Positions 42,932-49,046 of a DNA stretch of 49,046 bases are shown here, piece after piece. Under the pieces are notes generated by a model. It saw only the letters and a list, made by a program, of their open reading frames with translations, did not search any database and was not told the DNA's origin. Location: the NCBI GenBank assembly GCA_045586925.1, contig JAZNBG010000027.1, positions 1 to 49,046 of the forward strand. Direction: 5' to 3'. The first letter of the stretch is position 1, and each line of letters opens with the position of its first letter. A program made the translations under genes and the position numbers. The DNA comes from SIG440 sp045586925 (GTDB taxonomy: Bacteria > Bacillota > Clostridia > Monoglobales > Monoglobaceae).

Positions 42932-44569
42932 ATGCCGATTACAGAAATTTTACAAAAGAATGCGGATTTTTATCCCAACGATGTGAGTCTGGTTGAAATT
43001 AATCCAACCCACGAAAATCAAACAAGGCTGACATGGCGTGAATACTCGCTTATCGAGGCAAACCCCAACGAAGCCTACAGAAAGGAAATCACCTGGAGCG
43101 AGTTTAACAAACGTGCAAACCGTTTTGCAAACTTTCTTCTGTCAAGAGGAATTAAAAAGGGCGACAAAGTTGCAATTTTGCTTATGAACTGCATCGAGTG
43201 GCTGCCTATTTATTTTGGTGCTCTTAAAACAGGAGCATTGGCTGTTCCGCTTAACTATCGTTATGCATCGGATGAAATAAAATATTGTCTTGAGCTTGCA
43301 GATGCAGATGTTCTGATTTTCGGCCCGGAATTTACAGGGCGTGTTGAACAGATTTGTTCACGTGTTAAAAAGGTGAAAATGTGGCTGTATCACGGCGAGG
43401 ATTGCCCTACATTTGCCGAGAGCTATGACAATCTTATGGCATATGCATCATCTAAAAATCCACAGATAAAACTGACCGACGATGACGAGGGTGCAATTTA
43501 TTTTTCATCAGGCACAACCGGATTTCCTAAGGCAATTATACATAAACACAGAAGTCTGGTTCACGCTTGTATGACCGAGCAGAATCACCATTCGCAGACA
43601 AAGGAGGATGTATTCCTTTGTATACCGCCGCTTTATCATACAGGTGCCAAAATGCACTGGTTTGGAAGCTTCCTTGTGGGCGGCAAGGGGGTCATTCTTA
43701 AAGGTATCAAGCCCGAATGGATTTTGAAGGTTGTATCTGAAGAAAAGTGTTCAATTGTGTGGCTGCTTGTTCCGTGGGCACAGGATATCCTTGATGCAAT
43801 TGAACGTGGTGATATCAAGCTTGAGGATTATCAGCTTTCACAATGGCGGCTTATGCATATTGGTGCTCAGCCTGTTCCGCCAAGTCTTATAAAACGCTGG
43901 AAGAAGTACTTCCCCGACCACGCATATGACACAAACTATGGTCTATCTGAGTCTATCGGCCCGGGATGTGTGCATCTTGGTGTTGAAAACGAGCATAAGG
44001 TTGGAGCAATCGGAAAAGCTGGCTTTGGCTGGGAAGTAAAAATCGTTGATGAAAACGGAAATACCGTTGAACGTGGCGATGTTGGTGAGCTTGCAGTTAA
44101 AGGTCCAGGTGTAATGACAGCGTATTATAAGGACGAAAAGGCTACCAATGATGTCTTGAAGGATGGTTGGCTGTTTACGGGTGATATGGCAAGAGAGGAC
44201 GAAGACGGATTTATCTTCCTTGTAGACCGCAAGAAGGATGTTATCATTTCGGGCGGTGAAAATATTTATCCCGTACAAATTGAAGATTTCCTGAGAAAGA
44301 ACGACAAAATCAGTGACGTTGCAGTTATAGGACTTCCGGATGCCAGACTTGGTGAGATTTCAGCGGCAATTATCCAGATTAAAGATGGAATGGAAGCAAC
44401 TGAGGAAGAAATCAATGAATTCTGTCTTGACCTTCCTAGATATAAAAGGCCGCATAAGGTTATTTTTGCGGACGTTCCCAGAAACCCAACCGGCAAGATT
44501 GAAAAGCCAAAACTCAGACAAATATACTGCGGTGAAAGTGTTGTTGCACAGCAGAACGAAATAAAATAA
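42932..44569 (+). CDS. AMP-forming acyl-CoA synthetase/ligase
   Basis: ATG 42932 (545 aa) follows GGAG seven bases away; ATG 42920 is an alternative that would add four residues. ANL-superfamily motifs are complete: IYFSSGTTGFPKAIIHKH (P-loop), YGLSESIGPG, GWLFTGDMAREDEDGF, DRKKDVIISGGENIYP and the C-terminal catalytic Lys in NPTGKIEKPKLR. It adenylates a carboxylic acid and forms its CoA thioester. It is directly followed by iorA and iorB, which act on 2-oxoacid/acyl-CoA pairs, so an aryl- or branched-acid substrate is likely but unproven. Confidence 0.9.
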   Translation: MPITEILQKNADFYPNDVSLVEINPTHENQTRLTWREYSLIEANPNEAYRKEITWSEFNKRANRFANFLLSRGIKKGDKVAILLMNCIEWLPIYFGALKTGALAVPLNYRYASDEIKYCLELADADVLIFGPEFTGRVEQICSRVKKVKMWLYHGEDCPTFAESYDNLMAYASSKNPQIKLTDDDEGAIYFSSGTTGFPKAIIHKHRSLVHACMTEQNHHSQTKEDVFLCIPPLYHTGAKMHWFGSFLVGGKGVILKGIKPEWILKVVSEEKCSIVWLLVPWAQDILDAIERGDIKLEDYQLSQWRLMHIGAQPVPPSLIKRWKKYFPDHAYDTNYGLSESIGPGCVHLGVENEHKVGAIGKAGFGWEVKIVDENGNTVERGDVGELAVKGPGVMTAYYKDEKATNDVLKDGWLFTGDMAREDEDGFIFLVDRKKDVIISGGENIYPVQIEDFLRKNDKISDVAVIGLPDARLGEISAAIIQIKDGMEATEEEINEFCLDLPRYKRPHKVIFADVPRNPTGKIEKPKLRQIYCGESVVAQQNEIK

Positions 44570-44590
44570 AAATCGAAAGGAAACCTTATT

Positions 44591-46327
44591 ATGAAAAAGT
44601 TATTGCTCGGTAACGCTGCGGTAGCTAGGGGCGCATATGAAGCAGGTGTAAATGTTGTTGCATCATATCCCGGAACACCCAGTACAGAAATAACCGAAGA
44701 AATTGTAAAGTTTGAAGAAATTTATGCAGAATGGTCGCCTAATGAAAAGGTTGCAGGCGAGGTTGCAATCGGTGCATCAATTGCAGGGGCAAGGGCAATG
44801 AGCTGTATGAAGCACGTTGGTCTTAACGTTATGGCTGACCCTGTGTTTACCGTAAGCTACACAGGTGTAAACGGCGGTCTGGTTTTCTGCGTTGCAGATG
44901 ACCCCGGAATGCATTCATCACAAAACGAGCAGGATTCAAGACATTATGCAAAGGCATCAAAGATTATGATGCTTGAGCCTGCAGATTCATCTGAATGTAA
45001 GGAATATACCCGTCAGGCATTTGAACTGTCTGAAAAGTTTGACACACCCGTGTTTATAAGACTTTCTACCAGAGTTTCACATTCACAGAGCCTTGTGGAG
45101 CTTGGTGAGAGAGTGGATGTTCCGGTGAAGGCATACGAAAAGAACCCTGCAAAATACGTTATGATGCCGGGTAATGCTATCAAGCGCCACGTTGATGTTG
45201 AAAAGAGAATTGCAGATTTAACCGAGTTTGCTGAAACCTCAGACCTTAACACAGTTGAGAAAAACGGTGCAAAAATTGGTGTTATTACAGCGGGCATTGC
45301 ATATGAATATGCAAAGGAAGCACTTGGTACATCGGCAGACTTTTTAAAGCTTGGTATGGTTTATCCTATGCCAAAGCAAAAGATTATAGATTTTGCAAAG
45401 AACTATGACAAGGTGTATGTTATTGAAGAACTTGACCCTGTTATCGAAGACCATTGCAAAGCTTTAGGTCTTGATGTGTGCGGCAAAGAGCTGTTCACAC
45501 TTTTGGGCGAATATACACCCACAATGATAAAGAAGGCAGTTCTGGGCGAGGATGCACCTGATGTTCTTTCAGCAGATGAGGCTATTCCCGTAAGACCGCC
45601 TGTTATGTGCGCAGGCTGTCCCCACAGAGGAACATTTTATGTTCTTAAAAAACTTGGTCTTGTTGTATCGGGAGATATTGGTTGTTACACTCTTGGCGCA
45701 ACACCACCACTTCAGTCAGTTGATACAACAATCTGTATGGGTGCATCGGTTAGTGCGGCTCACGGCATGGCAAAGGCTCAGGGTGCTGAATTCAACAAAA
45801 AGCTGGTATCTGTTATCGGTGACTCAACCTTTATGCATTCAGGTATAACAGGCCTTGTTGATATTGTATATAACAAGGGTAATAATACCGTTATCATTCT
45901 TGATAACTCGATAACAGGTATGACAGGTCATCAGGAAAACCCCACAACCGGCAGAACAATCCGTGGTGAAGCAACAAAGCAGGTAGATTTAATTGCGCTT
46001 TGCAAGGCTGTTGGAATTGACAGAGTAACCGTTGCCGACCCCTTTGACATTAAGAAATTTGAGGAGGTTGTCAAGGCAGAGGTTAACGCAGATGAGCCTT
46101 CGGTAATTATCGCACAAAGACCCTGTGCACTTCTTAAAACAGTTAAGTATTCAGGAACTTGCAAGATTACAGATAAATGTAAGAACTGTAGAATGTGTAT
46201 GAAACTTGGATGTCCTGCAATTACACTGAAGGATGGTAAGGTTGTGATTGATGCAACACAGTGCAACGGCTGTGGACTTTGTATAAATGTTTGTCCCTTT
46301 GGGGCAATTGAAAAGGAGGAAGAATAA
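44591..46327 (+). CDS. iorA: Indolepyruvate ferredoxin oxidoreductase, alpha subunit
   Basis: The 578-residue protein has an N-terminal pyrimidine-binding domain (VASYPGTPSTEITEE, GEVAIGASIAGARAM), then a thiamine-diphosphate-binding domain (ISGDIGCYTLG... , VIGDSTFMHSGITG, DNSITGMTGHQENP). A C-terminal ferredoxin-like domain has two cysteine clusters for [4Fe-4S] (about 520-575: CKNCRMCMKLGCP, CNGCGLCINVCPFG). RBS AAAGGAAA. It oxidises aryl-2-oxoacids to aryl-acyl-CoA, or runs in reverse. The partner iorB follows directly. Confidence 0.96.
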   Translation: MKKLLLGNAAVARGAYEAGVNVVASYPGTPSTEITEEIVKFEEIYAEWSPNEKVAGEVAIGASIAGARAMSCMKHVGLNVMADPVFTVSYTGVNGGLVFCVADDPGMHSSQNEQDSRHYAKASKIMMLEPADSSECKEYTRQAFELSEKFDTPVFIRLSTRVSHSQSLVELGERVDVPVKAYEKNPAKYVMMPGNAIKRHVDVEKRIADLTEFAETSDLNTVEKNGAKIGVITAGIAYEYAKEALGTSADFLKLGMVYPMPKQKIIDFAKNYDKVYVIEELDPVIEDHCKALGLDVCGKELFTLLGEYTPTMIKKAVLGEDAPDVLSADEAIPVRPPVMCAGCPHRGTFYVLKKLGLVVSGDIGCYTLGATPPLQSVDTTICMGASVSAAHGMAKAQGAEFNKKLVSVIGDSTFMHSGITGLVDIVYNKGNNTVIILDNSITGMTGHQENPTTGRTIRGEATKQVDLIALCKAVGIDRVTVADPFDIKKFEEVVKAEVNADEPSVIIAQRPCALLKTVKYSGTCKITDKCKNCRMCMKLGCPAITLKDGKVVIDATQCNGCGLCINVCPFGAIEKEEE

Positions 46328-46329
46328 CC

Positions 46330-46899
46330 ATGACTAAAAATATAATGATTGTTGGTGTTGGCGGTCAGGGAACACTCCTTGCAAGCAGAATTTTAGGTAA
46401 CACAGTTATAAACGAAGGCTATGACGTTAAGGTTTCCGAAGTTCACGGAATGAGCCAGCGTGGCGGCAGCGTTGTAACCTATGTTAAATACGGCGACAAG
46501 GTACACTCTCCAATTGTTGACCGTGGCGAGGCAGATGTAATCTTAGCATTTGAACTTCTGGAGGCGTATCGTGCTCTTCCATATTTGAAGGAAGGCGGAA
46601 AGATTATTATTAATAATCAGCAGATTGACCCTATGCCTGTTATAACAGGTGCGGCAGCATACCCCGAAAATATTGCTGAAAAGATTGCGGCAGTATGTGA
46701 TACAACTATTGTTGATGCATTGGCTCTTGCAAAGGAAGCGGGCAATATAAAGGCTGTAAATGTTGTTCTTATTGGTGTTATGGCAAAAACAACTGATATA
46801 CCATATGAAAACTGGGTTGAAACCATAAAGACAACTGTTCCTGAAAAGTTCCTTGAGGTAAATCTTAAAGCATTTGAACTTGGATATAACTTAAAATAA
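46330..46899 (+). CDS. iorB: Indolepyruvate ferredoxin oxidoreductase, beta subunit
   Basis: The 189-residue protein has the gamma/beta-type domain of 2-oxoacid:ferredoxin oxidoreductases: IVGVGGQGTLLASRILG, EVHGMSQRGGSVVTYVKYG and ADVILAFELLEAYRAL. RBS AAGGAGGAAG overlaps the iorA stop, two bases away. It forms the IorAB complex with iorA for aryl-2-oxoacid metabolism. Confidence 0.95.
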   Translation: MTKNIMIVGVGGQGTLLASRILGNTVINEGYDVKVSEVHGMSQRGGSVVTYVKYGDKVHSPIVDRGEADVILAFELLEAYRALPYLKEGGKIIINNQQIDPMPVITGAAAYPENIAEKIAAVCDTTIVDALALAKEAGNIKAVNVVLIGVMAKTTDIPYENWVETIKTTVPEKFLEVNLKAFELGYNLK

Positions 46900-46918
46900 T
46901 AAAAAGGAGAGTACAAAA

Positions 46919-48808
46919 ATGGAAAGAGAACTAGTTTTAAACGGATTTCGTATCGGTGAATATTCATTGGACTATGACGAATTTTTCAGAGTGTTTGAAC
47001 AAAAGTATTCTGAAGGTATGAACTATGTATGTATTTCTACCGGAGTAGCCGGCAAGAAAGGAATTGAATTCAGCCAGCAGGATTTTATTGACTGGGCAAA
47101 GTTTTTAACTGATAAAAAAGTGTATTTCTCATTTACTGGTGGTGGCAAATACAGAGCTCACGCAGGCTTTACTCAGGAAACTGCGAAAAAAATGAAGGAA
47201 ATTGCTGGTGAATACTTCTTGTCATACGAAATGGGTGAAATGGGTTCTACATATTCCTGCAAGCCATCGGGCTACAGACCTCCCTTTGATATAGTATACA
47301 AGGATTTACAGGAAGCAAAGGATATATATGTTGGTCGTTTAATCGAAGGCGCCGAGGACAACTCTATGGGTGGTGTTCTTGATACTTCGGTTAATGAATC
47401 AACCTCTATGGTATCTTATAACTGCGAGGCAGGAACAACATTCCCCCGTATGGAAATCTGGCCCGGAGATGTTGAAATTACAACAGCTATTGCTCGTGGT
47501 ACAGCAAATGCATACAACTGTAAGGGCTGGGGTGCATATATGGCACACGAATGGTACGGTGGACTCAGGTATGATACTCTTAAAGAAAAGCGTTTTAAAA
47601 TGGGCTATGACTATGCTTATCTCACAGGCGGAAACTATTTTGTAACCGAAAGCGGCGACGAGAGAGCGGGCTCGCATCTCAAAGTCGGCCAAAAGGCAAA
47701 TGAGAATAAAAGTGTTCACGAAATGATAAGTGTTAAGGGTTTTGACTATGACCATCCTGTTTGTCAGAATTACCGCAATGTTATGGCAGATTTTGCAAAG
47801 TTTGCCAAAGAAGATTTCCGTCCCGCAGGTGGTCCAAAGGTAAGAGTTGCTTTTGTACGTGGTAATCTTGATGGATGGAGCTTCCGTCACAGTGGTGGCT
47901 CGCTGTGGAGAGCACATCAGCAGAAGGAGTATGGATATGGTCCTGCTGAATTTGCATGGAGAATCTTAGAAAACCTTCAGTGCAAACGTCGTTGGTGCGA
48001 TGTTCACAACTACGGTGAGGTTGACTTGTCGGCTGCTCCCGGCTATGGTCTTTATGATATTATTCCGGCAACAGTTGGTGCTGATGTCTTTGCAAAGTAT
48101 GACTATCTGATATTTGTTGGCTGGAATACAATGACTCAGGAGATTTATGACAATTTAACCGCCTATGTTAAGCAGGGCGGTAGACTCTTTATGCTTGCTG
48201 CACATCTCAACACATCAGTTCAGCGTGATGGTTCTATCAGTCTTTTTAACGGCGGTGATGTATCAGAATTGTTTGGATGTACACTTGATGCCGAAAATCC
48301 TGTATGTCGTGATGACGGCAGCAAATTCTTCCCCAGTATTGTGCCGGAACTTTTGTATCCTACCCTTCGTTTTGAATGTGGTGACCCGTATTTTGCTGAA
48401 GGCTATATAAACTATGCAAATACAAAGCTGACAACAGGCGTTGGCACAGGAAGGATTTCCAACACATTTATCGACAAGGATATTGATGCAATGCCGATTT
48501 CTCTGGTTGAAAATAAGTGCGGCGATGGCTATGCAATCCTTATGACGAACTTAGAATACCCTTATGGAGCGGCAGTTCCAATGTATCAGAACTTAGTTCG
48601 TGAAATGCTTGTTGCCAGCCACAGAACAGCAGATATCAAGGTTTACGGCAGCGACTCTGTAAAATTCAGTGTTTACGAGGGCGGCAAGGTTTACCTTCTT
48701 AATACAGACTTTGATAATGATGCAACAGTTACCATTGATTATGGTACACACAAGAAAAAGTTCACCTTAAAGCCTTGCGAATTTAAACCCGTAGAAAAAG
48801 ATGCTTAA
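46919..48808 (+). CDS. Uncharacterised 629-aa protein, glycosidase-like with a GATase-like domain
   Basis: RBS AAAAAGGAG precedes ATG 46919, 19 bases after iorB, so it may share the operon. The N-terminal 280 residues look like a TIM barrel (ISTGVAGKKGIEFSQQDFIDWAKFL, FTGGGKYRAHAG, EMGEMGSTYSC, GWGAYMAHEWYGG, YFVTESGDERAG). The middle (about 330-500) resembles the trimerisation/glutamine amidotransferase-like domain of GH42-type enzymes (DYLIFVGWNTMTQEIYDNLTAYVKQGGRLFMLAAHLN). A small beta-domain ends it. Conserved Glu/Asp positions fit a glycoside hydrolase, but no family is assignable by eye. No signal peptide. A strong terminator follows. Confidence 0.65.
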   Translation: MERELVLNGFRIGEYSLDYDEFFRVFEQKYSEGMNYVCISTGVAGKKGIEFSQQDFIDWAKFLTDKKVYFSFTGGGKYRAHAGFTQETAKKMKEIAGEYFLSYEMGEMGSTYSCKPSGYRPPFDIVYKDLQEAKDIYVGRLIEGAEDNSMGGVLDTSVNESTSMVSYNCEAGTTFPRMEIWPGDVEITTAIARGTANAYNCKGWGAYMAHEWYGGLRYDTLKEKRFKMGYDYAYLTGGNYFVTESGDERAGSHLKVGQKANENKSVHEMISVKGFDYDHPVCQNYRNVMADFAKFAKEDFRPAGGPKVRVAFVRGNLDGWSFRHSGGSLWRAHQQKEYGYGPAEFAWRILENLQCKRRWCDVHNYGEVDLSAAPGYGLYDIIPATVGADVFAKYDYLIFVGWNTMTQEIYDNLTAYVKQGGRLFMLAAHLNTSVQRDGSISLFNGGDVSELFGCTLDAENPVCRDDGSKFFPSIVPELLYPTLRFECGDPYFAEGYINYANTKLTTGVGTGRISNTFIDKDIDAMPISLVENKCGDGYAILMTNLEYPYGAAVPMYQNLVREMLVASHRTADIKVYGSDSVKFSVYEGGKVYLLNTDFDNDATVTIDYGTHKKKFTLKPCEFKPVEKDA

Positions 48809-48818
48809 ATATAAAAGA

Positions 48819-48854
48819 AAAACTCACCGTATGAAAAAATACGGTGAGTTTTTT
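48819..48854 (+). terminator. Terminator after the unassigned protein gene
   Basis: AAAACTCACCGTAT/ATACGGTGAGTTTT stem with a GAAAAA loop and T-run. It also shields the IS element beyond it. Confidence 0.88.
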
Positions 48855-48922
48855 ATGGTGCCTTTAGGCGTGGAAATAATCCCCCAGTTCTACTGGGGGA
48901 AGATAAAAAGCTTTAGCAAAAG

Positions 48923-48991
48923 AAAAACCTTCATGATATAATAGTAAATGGTTTGGCGACCGCATTACTAAAATATATCATGGAGGTTTTT
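48923..48991 (+). promoter_or_regulatory. RBS-sequestering hairpin in the tnpA leader
   Basis: AAAAACCTTCATGATATA (48923-48940) pairs with 48974-48991, an 18-base stem with one G-U pair, covering the GGAGG ribosome binding site at 48982-48986. A -10-like TATAAT at 48937-48942 lies in its 5' arm. IS200 is known to limit its transposase this way. Confidence 0.7.
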
Positions 48992-48995
48992 AGCG

Positions 48996-49046
48996 ATGAT
49001 AAAGAAAACAACAAATGAAATTAAGCACACAGCACATTCAAGTTAT
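48996..49046 (+). CDS. tnpA: IS200/IS605-family transposase TnpA, N-terminal fragment
   Basis: ATG 48996 is ten bases after TGGAGG. The 17 visible codons read MIKKTTNEIKHTAHSSY, matching the N-terminus of IS200/IS605-type Y1 (HUH) transposases, where a YHIVF...YRR segment follows. The gene runs off the right edge. It would catalyse single-strand transposition using the left-end hairpin. Confidence 0.75.
   Translation, partial: MIKKTTNEIKHTAHSSY

Larger units (their letters stand above)
48858..49046 (+). mobile_element. IS200/IS605-family insertion sequence, left end (continues past window)
   Basis: A subterminal hairpin TCCCCCAGT-TCT-ACTGGGGGA at 48880-48900 is typical of the IS200/IS605 left end recognised as single strand by TnpA. 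The start of a tnpA gene follows at 48996. There are no terminal inverted repeats, as expected for this family. The exact left boundary (near TTTAT or TAGGCG, 48850-48870) is not certain. Confidence 0.8.

Noticed and set aside
1..49046. CRISPR arrays and tRNA or rRNA genes
   Set aside because: No regularly spaced direct repeats and no tRNA-like cloverleaf or conserved rRNA segment were noticed on reading both strands.

Overview
The window looks like a chromosomal segment of a low-GC, spore-forming anaerobic Firmicute (class Clostridia, probably a gut or rumen commensal). The grounds are strong AGGAGG-type ribosome binding sites, consensus sigma-A promoters with 17-base spacers, and Firmicute-type RNA regulators: TPP, FMN and lysine riboswitches and a T-box. 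It also carries a sigK N-terminal half with its pro-sequence, a SpoVM-like micropeptide beside rpmB, mutS2, bifunctional Rel, a HemZ-like protein and an NAD-dependent IorAB pair. No oxygen-dependent metabolism is seen.

Layout. 1-4785: sugar-catabolic operon (GH2 glycosidase cut by the window edge, PHP phosphoesterase, L-fucose isomerase-like protein, D-psicose/tagatose 3-epimerase-like protein). 4930-7184: accessory island with an orphan TPP riboswitch, folded noncoding DNA, a 54-aa small protein, a HipA-like kinase and a decayed ORF. It ends at 7185 against sigK, which is cut exactly where skin elements interrupt sigK in other spore formers. 7649-15915: housekeeping genes mutS2, recJ, rel, an MBL hydrolase and a hemZ-like gene. 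15958-16898: a small XRE repressor with paired operators, and a diguanylate cyclase. 16879-20239: FMN riboswitch-ribU, then lysine riboswitch-dapA-lysA. 20275-20462: a candidate stand-alone structured RNA with its own promoter and terminator.

20548-26732 (minus strand): an unusual XRE-cupin-acyl-CoA ligase fusion controlled by a T-box, then the der-plsY-gpsA-flavin reductase operon. 26801-34071: an NSS amino-acid/Na+ symporter, a Y-family polymerase with its YolD-like partner, and a secreted 1340-aa heparinase II/III-like lyase. 34120-36348: MATE exporter, small membrane protein, SpoVM-like peptide, ribosomal protein L28. 36554-41306: nagA with a ROK-like kinase, then an AraC regulator divergent from a GH4 alpha-galactosidase-like enzyme. 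41483-42580: a CapD-like nucleotide-sugar dehydratase. 42624-48808: acyl-CoA ligase, iorA, iorB and a large unassigned protein. 48858-49046: the left end of an IS200/IS605-family element with the start of its tnpA.

Three themes tie the genes together. Sugar and glycan use: GH2, GH4, heparinase-like lyase, NagA, isomerases. RNA-level control of vitamins and amino acids: four classical RNA regulators plus one unclassified RNA. Interconversion of organic acids and amino acids: ligase plus IorAB, and the T-box-controlled ligase fusion. The least ordinary items are the split sigK, the T-box/XRE-cupin-ligase gene, the unclassified RNA at 20310-20462 and the RBS-sequestering hairpin of the IS element.
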